NCBI GenBank assembly: GCA_016182905.1
Contig: JACPFR010000051.1
Coordinates: 1 to 64,000 of the forward strand
Source: Elusimicrobiota bacterium
GTDB taxonomy: Bacteria > Elusimicrobiota > Elusimicrobia > UBA1565 > UBA9628
DNA: 64,000 nt
Direction: 5' to 3'
Part shown: positions 44,460 to 52,631 of the stretch, piece after piece
Position numbering within the stretch: position 1 is the stretch's first letter
How the letters are laid out: every line of letters starts with the position of its first letter
Translations under genes and position numbers: made by a program
Notes under the pieces: generated by a model
Told to the model about the DNA's origin: nothing
Seen by the model: the letters and a program-made list of their open reading frames with translations, nothing else
The model's database searches: none

Positions 44460-47435
44460 ATGCGCTCCTGGTCCCTTCTCGCCGCGCTCCTCGTCGCCGC
44501 CCAGACGGCGGACGCCGCCCTCGTCGTGCGGCCCGGCCCCGCCGCCCTCGGCGCCTCGGCCGTCGGCGCCTCCGCGGCCTCCTACGCGATCCAGGTGCCC
44601 CAGTGGACGGCCGCGTTCGACGCCTTCCTCGCGGCTCCGGCCCCGAACGCCGACGCGGTCAGGGCCGTCTCGCGCCTTCTCGAGACCGCCGATCCCCGGG
44701 ACCCGCGGCTCGCGCCTCTCGCCCAAGCCCTGCAGGCCGCCGTCGCCCCGATCCTCGCCCGCCCCGTCCACGCCAAGTCGACCCGGCAGGACCTCGAGGC
44801 CGCCGACCTCAAGTTCGAGGTGCTCAACTATCCCGCAGTCCGCGCGTTGCTCAGCGAGGAGCAGCAGAGCAAGGTCGGCGCCGCGTCGTGGGCCATCAGC
44901 CGGAACATCTGGACCAAGAGCAGCGACCGCTGGGTCGCGCGCAAGCGAAGCCTCGACAAGACCATCGCGGCGATCGCCAAGGAGCTCGGCGCCGAGCGCC
45001 CGGCCTTCGCGGACGAGCCCGCGCCCGTCGCCGGCCCCGGGCCCGACCTCGCCGTCGAGGTCCTGACGGGGGATATCCGAGAGGCCCGGGCCGACGCCGT
45101 CCTCACCACGGTCCAGCGCAAGAAGCTCTGCAACGGCGGCGTCAACGCCGCGATCAAGGCCGCCGACGGCTGCTTCGCCGCCCGGCTCGCGAAAGCCCCC
45201 AGGCTCGAGGACGGTAAGTCCCTGCTCGCGCGCGGCGACGGGAAAGGCCCGATCGAGAACGTCCTGTTCGTCGCCGACAAGTACGAGAAGCCGCTGTCCG
45301 ACATCGTCTACGAAGGCCTGCGCGCCGCCGACGCGAACGGCCTGAAGTCGCTCGCCGTGCCCGCCCTGCGCGCCGGCTCCGTGTTCGGCGCCGTCGAGCG
45401 CACCTACCTGGAGGTGGCCGCCGAGATCCGCCGCGGCGTCGAGCGCTTCCTCGCCGGGGCGCGGACCTCGCTCGAGAAGATCTCCTTCGTCGTGCACAAG
45501 GACGAGAAGCTCGCGACCCAGCTGCAGAACGCCTTCGCGGAACGGACCGAACGGGAGCGCTCGCTGCGGACCGACCTGCGCGAGGCCAAGCTGTCGGGGA
45601 AGGGCTTCGTCCTGACGCCCCGGGAGACGGCGGTCGCGGACCGACGCTCGCCGATCTACGGGAGCCTGCTCGAGCCGTGGAGCCTCAAGCACCTTCTCGT
45701 CCCGCACAAGCCGGTCAAGATCGGGGAGATCGAGGACCGCGCCGCGTTCTCCAAGCCCGTGACCTCGGTGCTGAACATGCCGGTGAAGATGCCGGGCTCC
45801 GAGATCAAGGTTCCCGAGGAGCTGGCCCAGTTCCGGGAGTTTTTACGGAAGATCATCGACCACGAGAAGGCGGTCAACCCCGACTTCGACGAGTTCTACA
45901 TGTACCTGACCGTGGACCAGCACGCGGTGAAGGCGGGGACCACGCATCGACGGCCCGGGGTGCACATCGACGGCGTGCAGGGCGTCCGGTATAAGGTGAA
46001 GCTTCCTCCGGAGCATCTGTACTCGGCGAGCGACCGCCTGGGGACCGTGTTCTATGACCAGCCCTTCGACCTGACCGCCCTCGACCCGGCCAAGCAGCAC
46101 GTCCACGCCGAGCTCGAGCGCCAGGCGAAGGAGGCGAACGCGCGCGCGACGCCCGATTTCGACATCGCCTTCTGGGACTCCTACTCGGTGCACCGCGCCG
46201 ACGTCGCGAAAGCGGACTTCATGCGCACCTTCATCCGCGTCGAGTTCAGCAAGAAGCAGTACGACAGCGAGGGCGACACCCACAACCCTCTGTTCGAGTA
46301 CGACTGGAAGCCGGTGGCGCGGCCCATCCCGGCGGGACTCGACGACAGGCCGCTGCCGCCCGGCGGCTTCACCGAGGGCTACGACCCGGAGTTGAACGGC
46401 CTCGAACCTGGACAGGCGCACACGGTCAAGGATCTTCCGAAGTGGGTGAAGGACAACATCGGGACGACGAACGGCAAACGGTATTTCGTGGTCGAGGGAG
46501 ACTCTCAGGAAGCGCGGCGGACGCTGGAGACGGACGGGTGGACCTTGCGGGAGCCTTACGCGAAAGAGACCGGCTTTCACATGGTTTACGACGCGACGAC
46601 GCCCAACGGCGAAGCCGTGAACCTCATCCTCGGCGTCAACGGCGCGAGCCGGGTCGTCCACCTGCAGAGCTTTTTGAAGCTCGCCGGAGTCCCGGCTGCG
46701 GACGTGCTCACCCGGCGCGGGTTCCGCTCGTGGAAGCCGGAGTACAAGGCGGCCTTCGAGGCGCTGGGGCACGTGCCCGACCTCGTCGTGTACGGCCTGA
46801 CCAGGCCGGCGGTGCGGTCTCTGATCGAGGAGACGCCGGAGATGGCCGCGTTCTGGAAGGACTTCAACGCCAAGAAGACCGAGCCGGCGCCCGAGAACGA
46901 CATCTCGCGAAGGCCGATGAAGGTCATCGAGCTCGAGGACGGGCGCAAGGTCTGGTTCTTCATGCCCCTGTTCGGCGAGTTGGCGGGGGACCTGATGGAG
47001 GCCGTGCTCGAGCACGGCGCCCGGAACGTCGCGGTCATGAGCGCGGCCGGCTCGCTCGACCCGGAGGCGAACCTCGGCGACTGGTTCGAGCCGAAGGCCG
47101 GCTCGCACCTGACCATGCCGACCTCCAACACGCAGACTTTGGCCTGGGTCGCGGAGATGACCGCGCGCGGCGTGCGCACCGTGGACATGGAGCACGCCCA
47201 CATCGTCGATGCCTTCGCGGCCCACCCCGGCGCGGCGCTCACGATCGATTACCTGGTGTCCGACGTGATGACCGGCCCCCGGCGCACCGACCTCACCGAG
47301 ACGCGCATCGGGAAGATCGCGGGCCTCGCCGAGAAGGCGGCGGCGATCGTCGCCCGCGCGCTCGGCCTTCCGCCCCGCGCCCTGCGCGCGCGCTCCGCCG
47401 CGAACGTCTTTTTCCCGCCCATAGGAGGGAACTAA
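44460..47435 (+). CDS. exported Macro + Fe/2OG-oxygenase-like + phosphorylase-like protein
   Basis: 991 aa. The signal peptide SWSLLAALLVAAQTADA comes first. Residues about 195-355 are Macro-domain-like (VEVLTGDIREARADAVLTT, GGVNAAIKAADG, SLAVPALRAGSVFGA), a fold that binds ADP-ribose. Residues about 380-625 have the double-stranded beta-helix oxygenase pattern: HxD (His502-Asp504) in GVHIDGVQG, distal His578 in SVHRAD, then Arg595, ending THNPLFEYDW. Residues about 800-960 resemble nucleoside phosphorylase (GARNVAVMSAAGSLDPEANL, GVRTVDMEHAHIVDAF with Asp909-Glu911). The domain calls are by motif and uncertain, but their combination in an exported protein is unusual. TAGAAT lies 8 nt before the ATG. 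Confidence 0.78.
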   Translation: MRSWSLLAALLVAAQTADAALVVRPGPAALGASAVGASAASYAIQVPQWTAAFDAFLAAPAPNADAVRAVSRLLETADPRDPRLAPLAQALQAAVAPILARPVHAKSTRQDLEAADLKFEVLNYPAVRALLSEEQQSKVGAASWAISRNIWTKSSDRWVARKRSLDKTIAAIAKELGAERPAFADEPAPVAGPGPDLAVEVLTGDIREARADAVLTTVQRKKLCNGGVNAAIKAADGCFAARLAKAPRLEDGKSLLARGDGKGPIENVLFVADKYEKPLSDIVYEGLRAADANGLKSLAVPALRAGSVFGAVERTYLEVAAEIRRGVERFLAGARTSLEKISFVVHKDEKLATQLQNAFAERTERERSLRTDLREAKLSGKGFVLTPRETAVADRRSPIYGSLLEPWSLKHLLVPHKPVKIGEIEDRAAFSKPVTSVLNMPVKMPGSEIKVPEELAQFREFLRKIIDHEKAVNPDFDEFYMYLTVDQHAVKAGTTHRRPGVHIDGVQGVRYKVKLPPEHLYSASDRLGTVFYDQPFDLTALDPAKQHVHAELERQAKEANARATPDFDIAFWDSYSVHRADVAKADFMRTFIRVEFSKKQYDSEGDTHNPLFEYDWKPVARPIPAGLDDRPLPPGGFTEGYDPELNGLEPGQAHTVKDLPKWVKDNIGTTNGKRYFVVEGDSQEARRTLETDGWTLREPYAKETGFHMVYDATTPNGEAVNLILGVNGASRVVHLQSFLKLAGVPAADVLTRRGFRSWKPEYKAAFEALGHVPDLVVYGLTRPAVRSLIEETPEMAAFWKDFNAKKTEPAPENDISRRPMKVIELEDGRKVWFFMPLFGELAGDLMEAVLEHGARNVAVMSAAGSLDPEANLGDWFEPKAGSHLTMPTSNTQTLAWVAEMTARGVRTVDMEHAHIVDAFAAHPGAALTIDYLVSDVMTGPRRTDLTETRIGKIAGLAEKAAAIVARALGLPPRALRARSAANVFFPPIGGN

Positions 47436-47470
47436 ATGGAGGCCTCATTCGTATGATAGGTGGGAGGCCA

Positions 47471-47499
47471 TTGACATACTTACATTATGTAAGCATACT
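47471..47499 (+). promoter_or_regulatory. promoter-operator of the second winged-helix regulator
   Basis: TTGACA (47471-47476), 17-bp spacer, CATACT (47494-47499), then 6 nt to the ATG. The spacer holds CTTACAT-T-ATGTAAG (47479-47493), extending to 10-bp arms with one mismatch. Confidence 0.75.
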
Positions 47500-47505
47500 A
47501 TCGGC

Positions 47506-47832
47506 ATGATCATGGAATTGATGGCGCACAAGGACTATCTCCGGATCTTGCAGGCGATCCGGCACAAACCCATGCGGTTCGGGGAGTTGCAGAGAAGCCT
47601 CGCCCTTAATCCCGCGCAGGTGGACCGCGCCGTCAAATTCCTGCGCAAAGGGCTGTGGATCGTTCCCCGCGTCGCGGCCTCAGCCAAAGGGCGCATGCTC
47701 GTCGAATACGAACTGGGAAAGCGGGGAAAGGCATTCCTGGAAACGCTCAGGGACTTCAGCGCTAGCGCGGTCCGTCATAAGGCCGAACTCGGCGCGGCAG
47801 CCGTAGCCGAGCTTCAGGACTGCTGCCGCTGA
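47506..47832 (+). CDS. winged-helix transcriptional regulator (paralog 2)
   Basis: 108 aa. MAHKDYLRILQAIRHKPMR and FGELQRSLALNPAQVDRAVK form the helix-turn-helix, followed by a wing (IVPRVAASAKGRMLVEYELG). It is a clear paralog of the 44058 regulator. It is the first gene of a pair with the next gene (4-nt gap). The palindrome inside the promoter spacer suggests autorepression. Confidence 0.82.
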   Translation: MIMELMAHKDYLRILQAIRHKPMRFGELQRSLALNPAQVDRAVKFLRKGLWIVPRVAASAKGRMLVEYELGKRGKAFLETLRDFSASAVRHKAELGAAAVAELQDCCR

Positions 47833-47836
47833 GCCT

Positions 47837-48328
47837 ATGGCCGTCGTCTACCTTCTCGGGCCGGGCATGTGGGACGGAGGGAAGCGGACGTCTGACGATC
47901 AGAGCCCGCTGCTGGTCCGCCGCTCTATCGCGAAGACTCTCGGGGCGAACGGTCATCAAGTCGTTTTGATGGAGGATGATCCTGACCGCATCGGTGAAGA
48001 TCTCATCGAGAAGTTCGACCGGCTCTTGCGCCATAAAGTGACGGACGTCGTCCTCTACTGGCCGCCCTTGGCCAAGATGCAGACGACCTACGATGAGTTG
48101 ATCCTGCTTTGCGACCGGCGAGATTTCCTGAAGAAAGAGAAGATTCGGCTTTGGGCGCTGCACCACTCGTCCGTCGCGACGATCACGAAAGACGAGTTCA
48201 AAGTATTGGAAACTGGAAGCCGAAGCCGCTACCTGACCGCCGTCGCGCGCCTGGGCCTTCGCCCCTTGGAGTGGACTTCCGACGACGACCTGGCAGAGCA
48301 AACCGGCCTTCTCGCGGCGGAGCTGTAA
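47837..48328 (+). CDS. hypothetical Rossmann-like protein paired with winged-helix regulator
   Basis: 163 aa, no signal peptide. An N-terminal strand with a GP turn (VVYLLGPGMWDGG), a helix (RRSIAKTLGANGHQVVLMED), a strand ending in a Pro pair (TDVVLYWPPLAKMQT) and TTYDELILLCDRRDFL give an alternating alpha/beta pattern. It loosely recalls the nucleoside deoxyribosyltransferase/TIR fold, with Asp-Glu in the YDEL position. Not firmly assigned; function unknown. Translated with the preceding regulator. Confidence 0.6.
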   Translation: MAVVYLLGPGMWDGGKRTSDDQSPLLVRRSIAKTLGANGHQVVLMEDDPDRIGEDLIEKFDRLLRHKVTDVVLYWPPLAKMQTTYDELILLCDRRDFLKKEKIRLWALHHSSVATITKDEFKVLETGSRSRYLTAVARLGLRPLEWTSDDDLAEQTGLLAAEL

Positions 48329-48373
48329 CCCGTTCTATCGCGCCCGTCCCAAATCGGCTATACTCGGCGCGTT

Positions 48374-49021
48374 ATGGGTAAATTTTTCGCGCTCGTGATC
48401 GCCGTCGTCACCGTCGTCTGGCTCGCGCCGATGTGCGCGGACCTGCCGTCCGACCTGTCCACGTTGCCGGTCCCCGCTGCTCCGGCCGCGCCCGTCGCGT
48501 CCACCGTGACGGCGCCCGCGCCCGTCGCCGCGCCCGTCGCCGCGCCCGTCGCCGAACCCGCTCCGGCCCCCGCTCGCGCCGCGGTCCCGCTGTCGCCGGT
48601 GACGATCGCGACCTACCGCTCGCGCTCGATGTTCCCCGTGGAGGGGGAGAGCTACGTCGTCTCGGTGCTGCGCAAGAACCACGCCGAGGTCCGCGCCGAG
48701 GGCGTGCGGCTGACCGTGGCCGCCCGAGTGAAGGGCGAGGTCATGGAGCGCGCCGAGAGCGGCCCCGGACAAAGGCTCGCGCCCGGCGCCGACTCCTACT
48801 TCGGCCTGCCCGTCACAACCGAGGTCTTCGATTACCTCCTCGACGGCCCCGAGGACAAGCGCAACTGGCTCGAGTGGGTGCTGACCTACCGCCTGGAGAG
48901 CGACGCCCCCGGGACGACGCGCTGCTTCGGCCTGCGGGCGCTGCCGCGCCGGCGCGAGCCCTCGGGGCTCACCTGGATCCCGCTCGGGCAGACGCTCAAG
49001 TGCCCGCCCCCTCTCCCCTGA
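48374..49021 (+). CDS. hypothetical protein with signal/anchor and Pro-Ala linker
   Basis: 215 aa. The N-terminal hydrophobic segment (FFALVIAVVTVVWLAPM) is an uncleaved anchor or signal peptide. A Pro/Ala/Val linker of about 40 residues with repeats of APVAAPVA follows, then a globular beta-rich domain (residues about 75-215, PVTIATYRSRSMFPVEG, TYRLESDAPGTTRC). No family recognised. TATACT (48359-48364) lies 9 nt before the ATG. Confidence 0.7.
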   Translation: MGKFFALVIAVVTVVWLAPMCADLPSDLSTLPVPAAPAAPVASTVTAPAPVAAPVAAPVAEPAPAPARAAVPLSPVTIATYRSRSMFPVEGESYVVSVLRKNHAEVRAEGVRLTVAARVKGEVMERAESGPGQRLAPGADSYFGLPVTTEVFDYLLDGPEDKRNWLEWVLTYRLESDAPGTTRCFGLRALPRRREPSGLTWIPLGQTLKCPPPLP

Positions 49022-49033
49022 TCTATTCTCGGT

Positions 49034-49065
49034 GATATTCGCTCTTCCCGGGACGAGCGAATATC
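49034..49065. repeat. 11-bp inverted repeat
   Basis: GATATTCGCTC and GAGCGAATATC are exact inverses around a 10-nt loop, with no T run. It lies between the anchored protein and the DUF177 gene and could be a hairpin or an operator. Confidence 0.5.
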
Positions 49066-49096
49066 TATCCCCGTAGATAAGTGATAACATGGGCTC

Positions 49097-49597
49097 ATGA
49101 GCTCGGATTTCAAGTTCCCGCTGACGGACGTGAAGGAGAACGGCCGCCTGGCCGTGAACGCCAAGACGCCGCCGGAGACCTTCCCCGACGCCCTGAGCGA
49201 AGGGGCCCTCGTGGGCCCGGTCAAGCTCGAAGGCGAGATCCTCGCCGTCGACGACGAGGCCGCGTTCACCGGCACCGCGAAGGGGAAATGGAAGTTCGAG
49301 TGCACGCGCTGCCTCAAGCCCGTCGAGCAGGCCTGGAGCACGCCGATCGAGGTGATGGTGCCCATCGACGGCGGCCCGATGGACCTCACCGACGAGGTGC
49401 GCCAGTCCATCGCCCTCATCCAGCCGATGAAGATCCTGTGCAAGCCCGACTGCAAGGGGCTGTGCGAGGTCTGCAGGAAGGACCGCAACGTGGCGGAATG
49501 CGGCCACCCCGAGGGCGGCGCCGGGGACGGCGTCCCGGGAGGGGGATTCTCCAATACGCGAAAGCCCCGATTGACCCCTCGCCCTCATAAAGGCTAA
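49097..49597 (+). CDS. yceD: YceD/DUF177 family protein
   Basis: 166 aa. The cysteine pairs CTRC (in FECTRCLKPVEQ) and CKPDCKGLCEVC are the family's zinc-binding pattern. The family is nearly always next to rpmF, as here, and is linked to 23S rRNA accumulation or ribosome assembly in plants and bacteria. TAACAT (49085-49090) lies 6 nt before the ATG, so the message is probably leaderless. Confidence 0.9.
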   Translation: MSSDFKFPLTDVKENGRLAVNAKTPPETFPDALSEGALVGPVKLEGEILAVDDEAAFTGTAKGKWKFECTRCLKPVEQAWSTPIEVMVPIDGGPMDLTDEVRQSIALIQPMKILCKPDCKGLCEVCRKDRNVAECGHPEGGAGDGVPGGGFSNTRKPRLTPRPHKG

Positions 49598-49628
49598 AAT
49601 CAGCCTTCTCCACAAATAGAGGAATACA

Positions 49629-49850
49629 ATGCCCAATCCGAAACGTAAACACACGCGTTCCCGCCGCGACAGCCGCCGCTCCGCCAACTGGAAGCTCGAG
49701 GCCGTGCCTCTGAGCAAGGACAAGGACGGCCGCTGGCACCGCCCGCACACGATCAGCGCCGACGGCTACTACAACGGCGTGCTCGTGCGCCCGCCGAAGA
49801 CGAAGAAGAAGGGCGCGCAGCCCGAAGGCGGCGAAGAAGGAAAGCAGTAA
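49629..49850 (+). CDS. rpmF: 50S ribosomal protein L32
   Basis: 73 aa. MPNPKRKHTRSRRDSRRSAN is the L32 N-terminus. The zinc-type Cys residues are absent, so this is the Cys-free form. AGAGGA lies 6 nt before the ATG. It sits between DUF177 and plsX, the usual order. Confidence 0.93.
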   Translation: MPNPKRKHTRSRRDSRRSANWKLEAVPLSKDKDGRWHRPHTISADGYYNGVLVRPPKTKKKGAQPEGGEEGKQ

Positions 49851-49869
49851 GACTTTACACAGACCTCGC

Positions 49870-50892
49870 GTGAGGATAGCGCTCGACGCCGTCGGCGGCG
49901 ACTTCGGACTGCCCCCCAACATCGAAGGGGCGATCCAGGCCGCGAACGCCTTCGGCGTCGAGCTGCTTCTCACGGGACCGGCCGACAAGATCCGCGCGGA
50001 GCTCTCCGCGCGCGGCATCGCCGAGGGCGACCCTCGGTTCGAGATCGTCGACGCTCCGTCGACGGTCGGCATGGACGAGGACCCCGCGGCGGCCTGCCGG
50101 GCCAAGCCCGGCGCGTCCATCATGATCGCCGCGAAGATGGCGGCCGAAGGACGCGCCGCCGGCTTCGTGTCGGCGGGCAACTCCGGCGCGACGATGGTCG
50201 CGGCCCTGTTCCATTTCAAGCGCGTGCCCGGCGTCCTGCGGCCCGCGATCGCGTGCCCCATCCCGACGGCGAAGGGCGTGACCGTCATGCTCGACGCCGG
50301 CGCCAACGTGGACTGCAAGCCCTGGCACCTCGTGCAGTTCGCGATGATGGGATCCCTGCTCGCCCGCCACGTCTACGGGATCAAGGAGCCCACCGTCGGC
50401 CTGCTGTCCATCGGCGAAGAGGAGGGGAAGGGCAACGATCTGGCCAAAGAGGCCTTTCCGTTGCTTAGAGGCGCTGGAGTGAACTTTTACGGCTGCGTCG
50501 AGGGACGGGACGTGCCCGCCGGCAAGACCGACGTCGTGGTCTGCGACGGGTTCGTCGGCAACGTCCTGATCAAGACGATGGAAGGCACCGCGATGGCCAT
50601 GATGGCCCAGCTCAAGACCGAGCTGATGGCGTCCTGGGCCTACCGCCTGCCGCTGCTCTTCCTGCGCGGTCCGTTTTCGCGCCTGAAGCGGAAAATGAGC
50701 TACGATGAGTACGGCGGCGCGCCCCTGGTCGGAGTCAACGGCGTCGCCATCGTCAGCCACGGGTCGTCGAACGCGCGCGCGATCGCCAACGCGATCCGCG
50801 TCGCCGCCAAGATCGCCGAGGCCGGCGTGCCGGCAGCTTTGAAGGAGGTCGTGGCCCGGACGGGCGCGCCCGAGGAGAAAGTGACTCTATGA
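49870..50892 (+). CDS. plsX: phosphate acyltransferase PlsX
   Basis: 340 aa from GTG. RIALDAVGGDFGLPPNIEGA, SAGNSGATMVAALF and GFVGNVLIKTMEG are PlsX signatures. It converts acyl-ACP and phosphate to acyl-phosphate at the membrane, the donor for phospholipid synthesis. The stop overlaps the fabG start (ATGA). Confidence 0.96.
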   Translation: MRIALDAVGGDFGLPPNIEGAIQAANAFGVELLLTGPADKIRAELSARGIAEGDPRFEIVDAPSTVGMDEDPAAACRAKPGASIMIAAKMAAEGRAAGFVSAGNSGATMVAALFHFKRVPGVLRPAIACPIPTAKGVTVMLDAGANVDCKPWHLVQFAMMGSLLARHVYGIKEPTVGLLSIGEEEGKGNDLAKEAFPLLRGAGVNFYGCVEGRDVPAGKTDVVVCDGFVGNVLIKTMEGTAMAMMAQLKTELMASWAYRLPLLFLRGPFSRLKRKMSYDEYGGAPLVGVNGVAIVSHGSSNARAIANAIRVAAKIAEAGVPAALKEVVARTGAPEEKVTL

Positions 50893-51680
50893 ATACGACC
50901 ACCGAAACCGCTCCGCGCCCCGTCCCGACGACGGGGATCCGCCTGAAGGACAAGGTCGCGATCATCACCGGCTCCGCGCAAGGCATCGGCTACACCACGG
51001 CCGAGCTCTTCATCGCCGAAGGCGCCAAGGTCGTCGTCGTCGACGTCAACGCCGAGCTGACCGCCAAGTCCGCCGCCGCGCTCGCCGGAGGGGACGCGTC
51101 CAAGACCCTCGGCGTCGCCTGCGACGTCACCAAGTTCGACCAGTGCGAGGCCGTCGTGAAGGCCGCGGTTGAAAAATTCGGGAAAATTGATATATTGGTC
51201 AACAACGCGGGAATCACCAAGGACAACCTGCTGATGCGGATGTCCGAGTCGGACTGGGACGTGGTGATGAACGTGAACTTGAAGGGCGCCTTCAACTTCA
51301 TCAAGGCCTGCATCCGGCCGATGATGAAGGCCCACTACGGACGCATCGTCAACATCGCGTCCGTGATCGGGCAGGAAGGCAACGCCGGACAGGCCAACTA
51401 CTCGGCCTCGAAGGGCGGCCTGATCTCGATGACGAAGTCGGTCGCACGGGAGTTCGCCTCCCGCAGCATCACGGCGAACGCGGTCGCTCCGGGATTCATC
51501 AAGACGCGGATGACCGAGGTCATCCCCGAGGAGATGAAGGCGAAGCTCATCGAGAAGATCCTTCTCGGACGGATGGGCGAGCCCTCGGACGTCGCTCGCG
51601 CGGTCCTGTTCTTGTCGTCGGACGAAGCGTCGTACGTCACCGGCCACGTGCTGAACGTGAACGGCGGCGGATACATGTAA
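50889..51680 (+). CDS. fabG: 3-oxoacyl-ACP reductase FabG
   Basis: 263 aa. Rossmann Gly motif [16 protein letters not shown] ([11 protein letters not shown]), catalytic Ser in [10 protein letters not shown] and YSASK. It reduces 3-oxoacyl-ACP with NADPH in fatty-acid synthesis. It is translationally coupled to plsX (ATGA) and precedes acpP by 16 nt. Confidence 0.95.
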   Translation: MNTTTETAPRPVPTTGIRLKDKVAIITGSAQGIGYTTAELFIAEGAKVVVVDVNAELTAKSAAALAGGDASKTLGVACDVTKFDQCEAVVKAAVEKFGKIDILVNNAGITKDNLLMRMSESDWDVVMNVNLKGAFNFIKACIRPMMKAHYGRIVNIASVIGQEGNAGQANYSASKGGLISMTKSVAREFASRSITANAVAPGFIKTRMTEVIPEEMKAKLIEKILLGRMGEPSDVARAVLFLSSDEASYVTGHVLNVNGGGYM

Positions 51681-51696
51681 CAAGGAGACAGACATC

Positions 51697-51942
51697 ATGG
51701 CTGATGCCAACATCGCGGACCGCGTGAAGCAGATCATCGTCGAGCAGCTCGGCGTGGACGCCGCTGAAGTGACCCCGACGGCTCATTTCGTCAACGACCT
51801 CGGCGCGGACTCGCTCGACACCGTCGAGCTCGTCATGGCGCTCGAGGAAGAGTTCGACACCGAGATCCCCGACGAGCAGGCCGAGAAGATCCAGACGGTC
51901 GGCCAGGCGATCGACTACATCTCGGCTCACGCCAAGAAGTAA
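51697..51942 (+). CDS. acpP: acyl carrier protein
   Basis: 81 aa, acidic. The phosphopantetheine Ser is in [18 protein letters not shown]. It carries the growing acyl chain. AAGGAGA precedes the ATG; it lies between fabG and rnc, as in many genomes. Confidence 0.96.
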   Translation: MADANIADRVKQIIVEQLGVDAAEVTPTAHFVNDLGADSLDTVELVMALEEEFDTEIPDEQAEKIQTVGQAIDYISAHAKK

Positions 51943-51956
51943 GGGCGATAGCTCCG

Positions 51957-52631
51957 ATGCCTCGACCTCTCGAAGAGGTCGTCGGGTACCGGTTCAAGGA
52001 CGCCGGGCTGCTCAAGAAGGCGCTGACGCATAAGTCTTACGCCAGCGAGAGCGGGTCCGGGGTCTACAACGAGCGCTTGGAGTTCCTGGGCGACAGCGTG
52101 CTGGCTTCGGTCGTCGCGCACGCGGTCTACGAGGGCTATCCGGACGAGCCCGAGGGGAACCTCTCTAAGAAGAAGTCCCTGCTCGTCTCGAGGCCAAGCC
52201 TCGCCCTGTGGGGCGAGGAGCTGGGCATCGGAGCTTATCTCCACCTCGGCGTCGGCGAGGAGAACACCGGCGGACGCACGCGGCAAAGCCTTCTCGCGAA
52301 CGCCGTCGAGGCCCTGATCGGGGCGATCTACCTCGACGGCGGCTACGAGACGGCGGCGAAGTTCATCCGCAAGTGGTACGCGGACCGGCACGGGAGCCTG
52401 CTCGAGACCGATCACAAGAGCCGGCTTCAGGAGCTCCTTCAGAAGCGGCACAAGTCGCCGCCGACGTACGAAACGACCTCGTCGACGGGCCCGGACCACG
52501 ACAAGGTCTTCCAGATCTCGGTCCGGCTCGGCGAGCGAGAGCTCGGCCGGGGCGCCGGCAAGAGCAAGAAGGAAGCGGAGCAGGCCGCGGCAAGCGACGC
52601 GCTCCGGAAGATGGACAGGGGGGAGTCATGA
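51957..52631 (+). CDS. rnc: ribonuclease III
   Basis: 224 aa. The catalytic NERLEFLGDSVL motif and the second acidic site in NAVEALIGAIYLDGG are intact. A C-terminal double-stranded-RNA-binding domain (KSRLQELLQK, GKSKKEAEQAAASDAL) follows. It processes rRNA and structured RNAs. The stop overlaps the next start (ATGA). Confidence 0.96.
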   Translation: MPRPLEEVVGYRFKDAGLLKKALTHKSYASESGSGVYNERLEFLGDSVLASVVAHAVYEGYPDEPEGNLSKKKSLLVSRPSLALWGEELGIGAYLHLGVGEENTGGRTRQSLLANAVEALIGAIYLDGGYETAAKFIRKWYADRHGSLLETDHKSRLQELLQKRHKSPPTYETTSSTGPDHDKVFQISVRLGERELGRGAGKSKKEAEQAAASDALRKMDRGES

